Assembly (NCBI GenBank): GCA_029978905.1
Contig: JAPOIM010000002.1
Span: forward strand, 1-59,798
DNA length: 59,798 nucleotides
Reading direction: 5' to 3'
Source: Planctomycetota bacterium
Lineage (GTDB): Bacteria; Planctomycetota; Planctomycetia; Pirellulales; UBA1268
This document shows, piece after piece, positions 28,269-37,060 of this stretch; the stretch's first letter is position 1, and every line of letters starts with the position of its first letter. The position numbers and the translations under genes are program-made. The notes under the pieces were generated by a model that worked only from the letters and a program-made list of their open reading frames with translations, made no database searches and was not told the origin of the DNA.

Positions 28269-28684
28269 GTCGACTCCTTCCGCTGCGGACGCGACTGCCG
28301 GATACGCCCCCGTGGACGGCGCACCGCGTGCTCCGCGAGCGACAGCAGCATCGCTCGAAGCGTTTCCATCACTGGGGGCGTCTTCGCACGGACCACAACC
28401 ACGTAGTCGTAACCGGCGGGCAGCTGATGCTGGATGTGCCGAAAAGCCTCACGGATCGCTCGTTTCCACTGCTGTCGCTCCACGGCCCCGCCTACCCTGC
28501 GCGAGACCGACAGGCCCAGCCGCACGGTCGGGATACCACCGCGGGCGGGCTCGTTCTCAGGTCGAGGCGACACATGCACCACGATCACCCCGTTGCCCGC
28601 CGTCTGCCGGCGTGCAAACACCCTGGCAAATGCTCGTTGCCCAGAGAGCCGCATGGCAGCCGAAAAGCGAAGCAGCGCTGACAT
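28265..28684 (-). CDS. rnpA: Ribonuclease P protein component
   Basis: A 139-residue basic protein with the RnpA RNA-binding signature: RLGLSVSRRVGGAVERQQWKRAIREAFR read as a run of conserved Arg/Lys positions. It binds the RNase P RNA and aids 5' maturation of tRNA. The gene for that RNA is also in this window, at about 37.0-37.5 kb. Usually rpmH precedes rnpA; here the dnaJ-like gene lies 24 bases upstream and no rpmH is present. The C-terminal tail is rich in Arg and Gln. Confidence 0.92.
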   Translation of the reverse strand: MSALLRFSAAMRLSGQRAFARVFARRQTAGNGVIVVHVSPRPENEPARGGIPTVRLGLSVSRRVGGAVERQQWKRAIREAFRHIQHQLPAGYDYVVVVRAKTPPVMETLRAMLLSLAEHAVRRPRGRIRQSRPQRKEST

Positions 28685-28708
28685 GGCGGGTCGTGAAGGG
28701 GAACGCGG

Positions 28709-29641
28709 TTACCAGCGCAAGGCACTGCGGGGATCAGGCTGGGATGTCGCCGATACCAAGGACGCGAAGGCCTCGTCGACCTCGGCAGGGAGCATGATCA
28801 ATACTTCCGCGATCAGGTCGCCCGACACACCGTTGGGATTTCGCACCCCCATGCCTTGGGCACGCAGCTTGCGTCCGCTGGAGGTCATCGGCGGGATCTT
28901 CAGGGCGATTGTCCCCCACGGCGTGGGCACATCCACCTTGGCTCCTTGCACCGCCTCCGCGAGCGTGACGGGCAGTTTGCACTCAAGCGTGTCCCGCTCG
29001 CGACGAAACAAGGGATGGGGCTCGACGTGCACCTGCAGCACGAGGTCCCCCGCCGGCCCGCCACCTTGCCCAGGTGATCCCTGACCGCGGAGCCGCATCC
29101 GTGAGCCGTCTGGGAGGCCCTGCGGAATCTTCACCGAGATGGTTTCGGTGCGGCCATCTCGGTCGACGCGGACGTCCGTGGAGCCTCCCTCGATCGCCCG
29201 CCGAAACGGGATGGAGATCGAAGCGGCAATGTCTTGGCCTGCAGCAGCCGTCGGCCGACGACGGCCGCGCGTGCGGCGCCCGCCCCCAAACAGATCGGCA
29301 AAGCCACCTGCTCCGCCGAAGAGGCTCTCCAAATCAATCTCCTGCCCTTGCCCACCAAACGGCTGCCCACCACCAGGAAACGGTCCGCCGGCCCAGCCCG
29401 AGCCACCGCCCGGCGCGAAGCCTTCAAACGAACTGCCGTAGCGATCGTACATCTCGCGCTTCGACGTGTCGTTGAGGGTGTCAAACGCCGTCTGCACCTT
29501 TTTGAACTTGTCTTTGGCCGAGTCGTCGTCCGGGTGCAGGTCGGGATGGTACTTCCGCGCGAGCTCGCGGTACGCCTTGCGAATCTCCTCGGCCGATGCC
29601 GTCCTCGGCACGCCGAGCGTCTCGTAGTAGTCCTCCGACAT
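28709..29641 (-). CDS. DnaJ/CbpA-like co-chaperone without zinc finger
   Basis: A 310-residue J-domain protein. The J domain occupies residues 1-70 with the HPD tripeptide in KYHPDLHPDD. A Gly/Phe-rich linker (FAPGGGSGWAGGPFPGG) and two C-terminal substrate-binding domains follow. The CxxCxGxG zinc-finger repeats of DnaJ proper are missing, so it is of the CbpA class. It should stimulate a DnaK-type ATPase. It is the first gene of the dnaJ-rnpA-yidD run on this strand. The inverted repeat at 29719-29733 lies between ppk and this gene. Confidence 0.88.
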   Translation of the reverse strand: MSEDYYETLGVPRTASAEEIRKAYRELARKYHPDLHPDDDSAKDKFKKVQTAFDTLNDTSKREMYDRYGSSFEGFAPGGGSGWAGGPFPGGGQPFGGQGQEIDLESLFGGAGGFADLFGGGRRTRGRRRPTAAAGQDIAASISIPFRRAIEGGSTDVRVDRDGRTETISVKIPQGLPDGSRMRLRGQGSPGQGGGPAGDLVLQVHVEPHPLFRRERDTLECKLPVTLAEAVQGAKVDVPTPWGTIALKIPPMTSSGRKLRAQGMGVRNPNGVSGDLIAEVLIMLPAEVDEAFASLVSATSQPDPRSALRW

Positions 29642-29718
29642 GAACGCCGTGGTCCTTCAAATGTCTTTGCGAGGCCGCGTCTCAACCCGAACGGCCTGAC
29701 CGACGACGGGCCTCGCTC

Positions 29719-29733
29719 GCTCTATCTTAGAGC
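29719..29733. promoter_or_regulatory. Short inverted repeat upstream of the dnaJ-like gene
   Basis: GCTCTA and TAGAGC form a 6-bp stem around a 3-base loop. It sits between the ppk stop (29744) and the dnaJ-like start (29641). No T-run follows on the minus strand, so it is unlikely to be a terminator. A regulatory role is only a possibility. Confidence 0.25.
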
Positions 29734-29743
29734 AAAATGACGC

Positions 29744-31879
29744 TCACTGAAGCGATGGAGCCGGCACCGCCGTCGCACTTCGTGTTTCCAGCAGATGCTG
29801 CTGGCAGCGGAACGCCGCACCGCCGGGCTCCGGCTGCAGGAGGTGGGAATGCCCCTCGGAGTCGAGCACGCGAGCACGGACATTGTCCGCCAGGTAGCAG
29901 GGCACGATCTCTTCGAGGATTCGCCTGCGGGGCTCCGCGGCCTCCACCGGAAACATCACCTCCACCCGCCTGAGAAAGTTTCTCGGCATCCAGTCGGCGC
30001 TGGCGAGATACACGCGGGCGTCGTCCCCCTCCCCAAACACAAACACGCGGCTGTGTTCCAAGAACCGGTCGACGATGCTCCGCACGCGAATCGTTTCACT
30101 CAGCCCCGGAACACCCGGCCGCAGGCAGCAGATGCCACGATCCACAATGTCGATCGGCACGCCCGCCTGGCTCGCAGCGTAGAGCGCCTTAATCACACGA
30201 TGGTCGACGATCGCATTGAGCTTGGCAAAGATTCTCGATGGCTGCCCATCGCGCGCACGCTGCGCCTGTTCGTCGATTAACTCAATCGTCCGCTGGCGGA
30301 GATCCATCGGCGCCACGACAAGCTTTTTCCACTGGTGCCCCTGCGAATAGCCCGTGAGCAGATTAAACAGGGCGGTGGCGTCGTCGGCGATCTGCTCGTC
30401 GGCGGTAAACAGCCCCAGATCGGTGTAAAGCAACGCGGTGGTGGGATTGTAATTGCCCGTGCCGAGGTGCACGTAGCGCTTCAGGTTTTGCCCTTCCTGA
30501 CGCACCACCAACGACACTTTGCAGTGCGTTTTCAAGTCAAGAAAACCAAACACCACATGCACGCCCGCTCGTTCGAGCTGCCGCGCCCAGCTGACGTTGT
30601 TGGCTTCGTCAAAGCGGGCCTTCAACTCCACCAGGGCCGTGACGTGCTTCCCCGCTTCCGCCGCGACCATCAACGCTCGCGAAATCGGTGAGTCACCACT
30701 GGTGCGGTAGAGCGTCTGCTTGATGGCGAGGACCTGCGGGTCGTTGGCCGCCTTCGTGACAAACTCCACCACGGGATCAAACGATTCGTAGGGATGGTGC
30801 AGGAGGATGTCACGCTGGCTGATCGAGCGAAATAAGTCTTCACCGCGTCGCCGCAGGCCCCGAGGAGCCGCGGGCGTGAATGGGCGATCGCGGAGTTCTT
30901 CGAAGCCTGGCAGCTTGTGCAACTCCCACAGTGCGGTCAGGTCCAGCGGGCCGGGGATGCGGTACACCTCGCTGTAGGTGTCGCCCGCATGCAGTTCCTC
31001 ATCGTCGATGATCGCCTGCTCCACCTGTGGTTCCGCGTTGGCGGCGATCTCCAATCGCACCGCCTGCCCGCGGGCCCGCGCCTTGAGTCGGGCTTCGATC
31101 AGCTTGAGCATGTCGTCCGACTCCTGCTCCAGCAGTTCGAGGTCGCTGTCGCGGGTGACGCGGAATGTCGTCCAGGTGAGCACATCAAAGCCACCAAAGA
31201 GGACCGGCAGGCGAGCCGCCACCACATCCTCCAGCAGCACAAAGCTCCGCTGCGGCGCCCGCTTCTCCCCCACCGGCACAAACCGTGGCAGCACCTGCGG
31301 GACCTGCACAACCGCAAACATCCGTTTGGGGCCGAGGCCTTCGCGGTGCTCAAGCATCGCCCCGATGTAGAGCCCTCGGTTGTGGTACCGGGGCGAGGGA
31401 TGCGCCGGATCAATCGCCATAGGGGTGAGAATCGGCAGCGCCCGCTGATGGAAGAAGGTGTCGAGTTCTGCCCTTCCCTCTTCGTCGACCGCATCAAAGG
31501 GGAGCACGTTGATGCCCTTCTCGGCGAGCGTCGGCCGCAACACACTTTGCAAACAGGCGTATTGCCGAGCCACCAACTCTTGCGTGCGGGCGGCCACCTT
31601 CACCAGCTGCTCAAGCGGCCTCAGGCCATCGGGCGTGAAGTCTTGCGGGGCACTTTCGCCGAAGGCCTGCTCCCGCAAGCCCGCCACCCGAACCATGAAA
31701 AACTCGTCGAGGTTCGAGCTGAAGATCGCGAGAAACTTCAGCCGTTCAAGCAACGGGTTCTCGGTGTTTTCGGCCTCTTCCAGAACCCGGAGGTTGAACT
31801 CGAGCCAACTCAACTCACGGTTGATAAACGCGTCAGGGCCGAACTCCCCCGTGTTCGTGTCCGATGCCCCTGCTGCCAT
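29744..31879 (-). CDS. ppk1: Polyphosphate kinase 1
   Basis: A 711-residue enzyme from the ATG at 31879 (MAAGASDTN), chosen because GGAGG lies 11 bases upstream; an ATG at 31915 is further out. The N-terminal domain has INRELSWLEFN and SSNLDEFFMVRV, the head domain LLHHPYESFDPV, and the catalytic region KTHCKVSLVVR carries the phosphorylated His. YLASADWMPRNFLRRVEV is the second phospholipase-D-like motif. It reversibly moves the gamma-phosphate of ATP onto polyphosphate. It is divergent from the citG-like gene, with only 81 bases between the starts. Confidence 0.93.
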   Translation of the reverse strand: MAAGASDTNTGEFGPDAFINRELSWLEFNLRVLEEAENTENPLLERLKFLAIFSSNLDEFFMVRVAGLREQAFGESAPQDFTPDGLRPLEQLVKVAARTQELVARQYACLQSVLRPTLAEKGINVLPFDAVDEEGRAELDTFFHQRALPILTPMAIDPAHPSPRYHNRGLYIGAMLEHREGLGPKRMFAVVQVPQVLPRFVPVGEKRAPQRSFVLLEDVVAARLPVLFGGFDVLTWTTFRVTRDSDLELLEQESDDMLKLIEARLKARARGQAVRLEIAANAEPQVEQAIIDDEELHAGDTYSEVYRIPGPLDLTALWELHKLPGFEELRDRPFTPAAPRGLRRRGEDLFRSISQRDILLHHPYESFDPVVEFVTKAANDPQVLAIKQTLYRTSGDSPISRALMVAAEAGKHVTALVELKARFDEANNVSWARQLERAGVHVVFGFLDLKTHCKVSLVVRQEGQNLKRYVHLGTGNYNPTTALLYTDLGLFTADEQIADDATALFNLLTGYSQGHQWKKLVVAPMDLRQRTIELIDEQAQRARDGQPSRIFAKLNAIVDHRVIKALYAASQAGVPIDIVDRGICCLRPGVPGLSETIRVRSIVDRFLEHSRVFVFGEGDDARVYLASADWMPRNFLRRVEVMFPVEAAEPRRRILEEIVPCYLADNVRARVLDSEGHSHLLQPEPGGAAFRCQQHLLETRSATAVPAPSLQ

Positions 31880-31960
31880 CTCGTAAAACCCTCCAACCAC
31901 GTCGAACACGATCAACCGCTACAGTCTATCTGGCACCTTTCTCGGCAACAGGCAAGCGGA

Positions 31961-32950
31961 ATGCCCCCACGCGTTCTCGACACCAGTGATTTCCCGATCG
32001 CCCTGAGCGACTGGATCGCTGCCATTCCCGCTGACCGTGGGAGCGTCGGCTGGCAGGCCGCGGCTGCGTGCCTGCTGGAGTCTGCTGTGCCCAAGCCAGG
32101 GAATGTGCATCCACAGGCCAGCTTTCCGGACCTCACCCACCACGACTTTGTGAAGGCAGCCCTCGCGATCGCAAAACCGTTCAACGCCTGGCTGGCCTGC
32201 CCTGCCCACGACCAGGGCCCGCAGCTTGGGCAGGCCATCTTGCATGCGGTTCGAGCATCGGCGGCCGCGACCCAAAGCAACGCGAACCTGGGAATGGTGC
32301 TCGCGATCGCACCGCTTGCCGCGTCGGCGATGCCGCTGGAAGCGCACCTCCCGGCCGTGCTCGCCGCACGCACCAAGGCCGATGCCGCCGCGATCTGGGA
32401 AGCCATCGCCCTCGCGCAGCCGGGAGGGCTTGGCCGGGTCGACCAGCACGACCTCGCAGGGCCGCCACCCGACGATATCCTCGAGGCGATGCGGTGCGCA
32501 GCCGACCGCGACGCGATCGCACGGCTCTGGACGGAGGACTACATCCCCCTCTTTGCCGCAGAGGGGTGTTCGCACGACGGGACGGCGATGGGTACGGGAA
32601 TGGTGCCTCTGCTTGAGCAGGCCCTCTCCGCAGGCCTGGGGTTGGCTGCTGCCATCCAGCTGGCATTTTTGCAGCACCTCGCCAGCCATCTCGATAGTCT
32701 CATCGTTCGCCGGCACGGGCGGGAGGTCGCCCAGCTGGTCTCCCGCGAGGCAGGCGATCTCGTGTCGCTGCCTGCGGGTGATCGCCCCACCGCCCTCGCG
32801 TCCTTTGACGCCATGCTCCGAGCCGGTCGCTGGAGTGACGGCTGCCTTCGGCCGATCAATCCAGGCACGACTGCCGACCTCGTGGCGACAGCCCTGTTTG
32901 TGCTCCTGCGACAGGGCTGGACGCTGCCCCCCTCTGACCTGATGAACTGA
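31961..32950 (+). CDS. CitG-like triphosphoribosyl-dephospho-CoA synthase family protein
   Basis: A 329-residue protein from the ATG at 31961. It has the CitG/MdcB signatures SAVPKPGNVHP near residue 47 and SNANLGMVLAIAPLA near 110, plus a late GHDGTA-type loop (CSHDGTAMGTG). Classical CitG makes the citrate-lyase prosthetic-group precursor, but no citrate lyase or malonate decarboxylase gene is near. As I recall, CitG-like genes occur in the H4MPT clusters of methylotrophs and planctomycetes. The following PTPS and mch genes make a role in H4MPT cofactor synthesis the better reading. The exact reaction is unknown. It is 20 bases upstream of the PTPS gene, likely in one operon. Confidence 0.75.
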   Translation: MPPRVLDTSDFPIALSDWIAAIPADRGSVGWQAAAACLLESAVPKPGNVHPQASFPDLTHHDFVKAALAIAKPFNAWLACPAHDQGPQLGQAILHAVRASAAATQSNANLGMVLAIAPLAASAMPLEAHLPAVLAARTKADAAAIWEAIALAQPGGLGRVDQHDLAGPPPDDILEAMRCAADRDAIARLWTEDYIPLFAAEGCSHDGTAMGTGMVPLLEQALSAGLGLAAAIQLAFLQHLASHLDSLIVRRHGREVAQLVSREAGDLVSLPAGDRPTALASFDAMLRAGRWSDGCLRPINPGTTADLVATALFVLLRQGWTLPPSDLMN

Positions 32951-32970
32951 CCTGACGAAAGGATCCCACA

Positions 32971-33480
32971 ATGCCCACGACCGCTTCGCAGTACCGGGTG
33001 CGTCTTCGCAAAGCCGTGCATGTGTTCTCGGCCGGTCACTTCATCACCCTCACCGACACCCTCTGTGAGCCGATTCACGGTCACAACTGGACGGTCGCGG
33101 TCGATGTCGACGGCCCCCTCGACAACCACGGCATGGTGGTCGACTTCATCGCCCTGCGTGACATGCTCACCGCGGTCTTGCAGATGCTCGACCATCACAT
33201 GCTGCTCCCCACGGCCAATCGACTTCTGCAGGTCAGCCAAACAACTGGGCCCGGCGGCAACGAGGAGATCGAAATCCGCTTCGAGCAGAGGCGTTGGGTC
33301 TTCCCAGCCGACGAATGCACACTCCTTCCGATCGTGAACACGACGGCGGAACTGCTGGCCGAGTGGATTGGAGGAGAACTCACCACCCGGCTCGCAGCCG
33401 CAGGGAAGCCTCTCGCCGGTCGGCTGCGGGTGGAAGTGGATGAGTGCCTCGGCCAGTCTGGCGTGTGGGAGGCGTCATGA
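32971..33480 (+). CDS. 6-pyruvoyl-tetrahydropterin synthase family protein
   Basis: A 169-residue PTPS/QueD-fold protein, start ATG at 32971 with GAAAGGATCC upstream. Zinc ligands are visible in SAGHF and in HGHNW; the catalytic Cys precedes the latter (LCEPIHGH) and the Asp-His pair is in MLDHH. The C-terminal VDEC holds the pterin-anchoring Glu. The fold handles dihydroneopterin triphosphate, for tetrahydropterin, queuosine or, in some bacteria, folate. A stretch between the LDHH motif and NTTAE is longer than in QueD. Placement between citG-like and mch suggests a part in pterin (H4MPT) synthesis, which is inference. Its end overlaps the convergent dtxR-type gene by six bases. Confidence 0.85.
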   Translation: MPTTASQYRVRLRKAVHVFSAGHFITLTDTLCEPIHGHNWTVAVDVDGPLDNHGMVVDFIALRDMLTAVLQMLDHHMLLPTANRLLQVSQTTGPGGNEEIEIRFEQRRWVFPADECTLLPIVNTTAELLAEWIGGELTTRLAAAGKPLAGRLRVEVDECLGQSGVWEAS

Positions 33481-34140
33481 GCCAGCGGTCACGGCCAGGC
33501 TGGCGGCGGTTTCCAACGACACCGCCAGCGACCGCTCTTCGATGTGGATCATCATCAGCCCCACTCCGTGCGGGTTGGCAGCCACGGTACCTGAAGCCCC
33601 AAGGGTAAGCCCCATGTCCGTGAGATAGCGGAGGAACTCAGGAGACTGATCGAGCACCCGAGCGAGCGTAAACCCTTCCCCTTCGCCGCAGTCGGCCAGG
33701 GAACGCGTGGGGGGTTCTTCACGCAGCTGCCCATCCGTTCGAGGTATCGGATCGCCATGCGGATCAACATCGGGACGCCCCAGGAAGGCGTCGATCCGCT
33801 CCACCAAGAGATCGCTGACCGCATGCTCCATGTGCTCGGCCTCGTCATGCACCTCATCCCAGCTCATGCCGAGCGTGCGGATGAGAAACAGTTCGAGGAG
33901 CCGATGCCGCCGCACCACTCGCAGCGCGAGCGCTTCCCCGGCGGGCAGCAGCACGACTCCTTCGTAAGGCCGATGGGCAGCCAGCTGGGCCGCGTCGAGG
34001 GTCTTGAGCATGCTCGTGACCGTTCCGGGTGCGACTCCAAGAGCAGAGGCCACCTGCCCCGTGGTGGCGGCGCGGCCCTCCTGCTCACTGATGATCTGGT
34101 AGATCGTTTTCAGGTAGTTTTCGACTGTCAGGCTGGCCAT
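33475..34140 (-). CDS. DtxR/MntR-family metal-dependent regulator
   Basis: A 221-residue protein with the DtxR layout. The winged helix spans residues 1-65 (SLTVENYLKTIYQI, then TTGQVASALGVAPGTVTSML). A metal-binding and dimerisation domain has RHRLLELFL and DEVHDEAEHMEHAVSD, with clustered His and Glu ligands. A C-terminal SH3-like segment follows. Such proteins repress metal-uptake genes when Mn or Fe is bound. No transporter is next to it. It is divergent from mch with 204 bases between the starts, so it may control itself or the C1 genes. No clear DtxR-type palindrome is seen there. Confidence 0.85.
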   Translation of the reverse strand: MASLTVENYLKTIYQIISEQEGRAATTGQVASALGVAPGTVTSMLKTLDAAQLAAHRPYEGVVLLPAGEALALRVVRRHRLLELFLIRTLGMSWDEVHDEAEHMEHAVSDLLVERIDAFLGRPDVDPHGDPIPRTDGQLREEPPTRSLADCGEGEGFTLARVLDQSPEFLRYLTDMGLTLGASGTVAANPHGVGLMMIHIEERSLAVSLETAASLAVTAGS

Positions 34141-34344
34141 GCTCGGGCTCTACGAGGATGCGAGGAGTATGCAGGATGCTCTCTGCGTTGGCCCGCAAAT
34201 CAGTGCAGGATTGCCGACACGAGCCCCACGGGCCATGATTTCCAAGGTATCGCGTCGCGGGGAGACCAGTATGCCTGCCCTCCGGCGATCATCCCATGGA
34301 GTGGCTCACGACGCCGCTCCCTTCACCGAGGAATCGCAGTCCCC

Positions 34345-35367
34345 ATGAGCGACGTTTCCACACACGAACTCAACGCGACCGCGATTGCTGCTCTGCAGGC
34401 CGCGCTCGCCGCGGGCGACGACCTCGGCATCGCCATTTCACACATCGCCGGCGCCCAGGTCGTTGACTGCGGTGTCGAGGCCCCGGGCAGCGATGCCGCG
34501 GGATTGCTGATGGCACGGGTCGCCATGGCAGGGTTGGGAGAAGTCAGCCTCGAACCTGCCGAAAGCCCCCGGCTGTTCCCGAAACCCTGCGGTGATCAGC
34601 AGGGAACTGATGGCGACGTGTGGAAGCGACCGGTGGTCTCGGTGGCCAGCCGCTCGCCGGTGGCCGCGTGCCTCGCCAGCCAGTACGCCGGCTGGAAGGT
34701 GAGCGTGGAGGGCTACCACGCGATGGCGAGCGGCCCGATCCGGGCATCCATCGGCAAAGAGTCGCTGTTCGACCAGATCGGGTTTCGCGAGCGGCCAGCA
34801 GTAGTGATCGGTCTGCTGGAGGCGGCAGCCCTGCCAACCCCCGCGGTGATCCAGTCCCTCGCAGAAGCCGCCGGCGTGAGCCCTGAGCAGATGACGCTCC
34901 TCGTGGCACCGACCGCCTCGCCCGCGGGCACCCTGCAGGTGGTCGCCCGCTCGCTGGAAACCGCACTGCACAAGCTTGAAACGCTCAGTTTCGACCTGGC
35001 CTTGGTGACCGGAGGACGAGGGCGGGCTCCTCTTCCGCCGGTCGCTGACGACGACCTGACCGCAATCGGACGCACCAACGACGCGATCCTCTACGGCAGC
35101 CATGTGATCCTCGAAGTGACGGCCGACGAGCCGCTCCTCGACGCCGTCGGGGCCGCCATGACCAGTTCGGCCTCGCCCGATCATGGCAAAGCCTTCGCCG
35201 CCCTGTTCGAGGAAGCGGGTGGTGATTTCTACGCCATCGACCCTGCCATCTTTGCTCCGGCGGTGGTCGACCTGTTCAACGCGAGCACAGGCGACTGCCT
35301 CCGCTTTGGCCAGATTGAGGCGGACATCGTGCGGAAGTCGTTTGGACTTGAGACGGGCGAGGCATGA
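34345..35367 (+). CDS. mch: Methenyltetrahydromethanopterin cyclohydrolase
   Basis: A 340-residue enzyme from the ATG at 34345. The N-terminal repeat region (DDLGIAISHIAGAQVVDCGVEAPG) and later conserved stretches PVVSVASRSPVAACLASQYAGW, read in part as SPxxAxxAsQ-AGW, match bacterial and archaeal Mch; the C-terminus includes a GGDFYAIDP segment. It hydrolyses methenyl-H4MPT to formyl-H4MPT in the formaldehyde oxidation route. The ATP-grasp gene follows after three bases. mch is the central enzyme of the module whose other parts, fae and mtdB, lie about 7 kb away on the other strand. Confidence 0.88.
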   Translation: MSDVSTHELNATAIAALQAALAAGDDLGIAISHIAGAQVVDCGVEAPGSDAAGLLMARVAMAGLGEVSLEPAESPRLFPKPCGDQQGTDGDVWKRPVVSVASRSPVAACLASQYAGWKVSVEGYHAMASGPIRASIGKESLFDQIGFRERPAVVIGLLEAAALPTPAVIQSLAEAAGVSPEQMTLLVAPTASPAGTLQVVARSLETALHKLETLSFDLALVTGGRGRAPLPPVADDDLTAIGRTNDAILYGSHVILEVTADEPLLDAVGAAMTSSASPDHGKAFAALFEEAGGDFYAIDPAIFAPAVVDLFNASTGDCLRFGQIEADIVRKSFGLETGEA

Positions 35368-35370
35368 GCC

Positions 35371-36255
35371 ATGGCCGAGCAGGCCCTGCGCCTTGGGCTG
35401 ATCGGTGACCCACGCGGTTGGCATCTCCAAGACGTGGCACGCGCCGGGAAAGCGCGCGGCCACGAGATCGTGATCGTGCCCTGGACCGACCTCGCATCCG
35501 TGATTGAGGCTGGACGGGAGCAATTCCTCCCTCGGAGCTGCACGGAGTGCGATGCGCTCGTCATCCGGGGCATGCCCCGCGGTGGGCTGGAGGAGGTGGT
35601 GTTCCGCATGAATGCCGTCGCGCGGCTGGAGGCGGCAGGCCGCGTGGTGATCAACGCACCCCGGAGCCTTGAGGTCGCGATCGACAAGTATCTCACAACG
35701 GCTCGGCTGGTCGACGCCGGGCTCCCCGTGCCCCGGACCGCCGTGGCCCAGGACGAGCCGGCCATCCGAGCTCACTGGGAGGCACTAGGGGGTGATGTCG
35801 TGGCCAAGCCGCTGTTTGGCTCTGGGGGGCGAGGCCTTGAGCGACTTGCTTCACCGTCCGATCTCCAAGACTTCCTCGCCCGCCGCACACCGGAGAGTCC
35901 GGCCTACCTGCAAGAGTTCCTACCTCACCCGGCCGGCGACATTCGCGTGCTGCTGGTGGGGGAGCGGGCGTTTGCCATTCGCCGACAGAGCCACGACTGG
36001 CGGACCAACGTTTCGCTTGGGGCGACGGCGGAGCGATTGGAGCCCACGCACCACATGCTCGACCTCGCGCGGCGAGCCGCCGCCGCGGTTGGGGCCGTCG
36101 TGGCAGGCGTCGACCTCCTGCCGACGAATGACGGCCGCCTGGTCGTGCTGGAGGTCAACGCGGTGCCGGGTTGGAAAGCGGTTTCCGCGACCTGCGCCGC
36201 CGACATCGCGGCGAGCGTGATCGACCTCCTCGAACACAGCGTCGCCCATCGCTAG
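35371..36255 (+). CDS. RimK-like ATP-grasp ligase (candidate H4MPT glutamate ligase)
   Basis: A 294-residue ATP-grasp protein. The central fold is seen in DKYLTTARLVDAGLPVPRT, VAKPLFGSGGRGLERL (nucleotide-binding Lys and Gly-rich loop), a LQEFLPH-type strand, and VVLEVNAVPGW near the C-terminus with metal-binding Glu and Asn. RimK and its relatives attach glutamate; the archaeal relative MptN adds glutamate to tetrahydrosarcinapterin. Directly behind mch and in the same operon, a role in finishing the H4MPT side chain is the likely reading, though not proved by sequence. Similar ATP-grasp genes are part of methylotroph H4MPT clusters. Confidence 0.78.
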   Translation: MAEQALRLGLIGDPRGWHLQDVARAGKARGHEIVIVPWTDLASVIEAGREQFLPRSCTECDALVIRGMPRGGLEEVVFRMNAVARLEAAGRVVINAPRSLEVAIDKYLTTARLVDAGLPVPRTAVAQDEPAIRAHWEALGGDVVAKPLFGSGGRGLERLASPSDLQDFLARRTPESPAYLQEFLPHPAGDIRVLLVGERAFAIRRQSHDWRTNVSLGATAERLEPTHHMLDLARRAAAAVGAVVAGVDLLPTNDGRLVVLEVNAVPGWKAVSATCAADIAASVIDLLEHSVAHR

Positions 36256-36408
36256 CCCCGCAAAACGCCACGCCCGAGTGACAGACACTTGGGAAATGCG
36301 ACTCGCGAGCCCTGCCTCACAATTAGGCAGACAGCCGGCCGCCCGAAAACGAGGCAGCTCTGCCCGAATCGCAGGCACACCTGCCCCTCGACGCGCAAGT
36401 CGTTTATT

Positions 36409-36434
36409 TGCAAGCACTTACTGCATGCACTTGC
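36409..36434. repeat. Tandem 13-bp direct repeat, candidate operator
   Basis: TGCAAGCACTTAC at 36409-36421 is followed at once by TGCATGCACTTGC at 36422-36434, with 11 of 13 positions identical. It lies 75 bases upstream of the ribbon-helix-helix gene start. Proteins of that fold often bind tandem operators, so autoregulation is plausible. The rest of 36256-36508 holds no gene that I can support. Confidence 0.45.
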
Positions 36435-36508
36435 CTGCCAGCGAAGGATTGGAGCGTTCGGACGGGGAACTCGCCCTGCCCCGAGCGTCAGACCTGGAGC
36501 AGTGCTTG

Positions 36509-37060
36509 ATGAAGACGCCTCTCGCCCCCACAGCCCGCAGCACCCGTCCCGCGACGAGCCCCGCACACGCAAGCCCCCTGCCTCCACCGGCGTCGCTCGA
36601 GCGATCACCCCGACGGTCCGCGCGCGCCGTGCTGCAGGTGGCCGAAGACCTGCACGCCATGGAGCCCGAGTGGGTTGTCTTCTTCAGCGAGATGCTCGGC
36701 GTGGAGGGACATATTCGCAGGGCGTTCCCGACCCCCGAGGCCCTCGCCACCTTCGAGTGCACACCGGAGTATGCCCGCATTCGCGAGCTCCTCGACGACC
36801 TGCGGTCACGGCAGGCCGAGCCCGCCAAACGAGAGTCTCGGCGGGTGGTGACGGTCCGGATGCCCCGCTCCCTCCACGAAACGCTCAAGGCCGAGGCCCG
36901 CGAACTGCGGGTGAGCATCAACCAGCTCTGTATCACCAAGCTGATTCGAATCCTCGACGAAAAGGATCGCTTGTCGGCCGAGGAGGACTTTGACGATGCC
37001 GCCCTGGAAGACATCGACCCCCTGTCCGACGACAATGCGCGGGGCGGAGCGGACCTATAA
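36509..37060 (+). CDS. Ribbon-helix-helix (HicB/Arc-like) DNA-binding protein
   Basis: A 183-residue protein from the ATG at 36509, with GGAG nine bases upstream; the frame is open upstream but runs through the tandem repeat. The C-terminal third has the ribbon-helix-helix form: RRVVTVRMPRSLHETLKAEA, then RELRVSINQLCITKLIRIL, with the strand, first helix and second helix in order. The N-terminal 35 residues are Pro/Ser-rich and the middle is helical. No toxin gene is adjacent, so an antitoxin role is not indicated. An Asp-rich tail ends the protein. The last 18 bases overlap the 3' end of rnpB on the other strand. Confidence 0.65.
   Translation: MKTPLAPTARSTRPATSPAHASPLPPPASLERSPRRSARAVLQVAEDLHAMEPEWVVFFSEMLGVEGHIRRAFPTPEALATFECTPEYARIRELLDDLRSRQAEPAKRESRRVVTVRMPRSLHETLKAEARELRVSINQLCITKLIRILDEKDRLSAEEDFDDAALEDIDPLSDDNARGGADL

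Noticed and set aside
34438..35775. Minus-strand frame of 445 codons opposite mch
   Set aside because: mch has clear family motifs; the reverse frame has none.
36509..37060. Toxin-antitoxin module
   Set aside because: The ribbon-helix-helix protein resembles antitoxins, but the neighbours are a RimK-like ligase and rnpB, with no small toxin-like gene.
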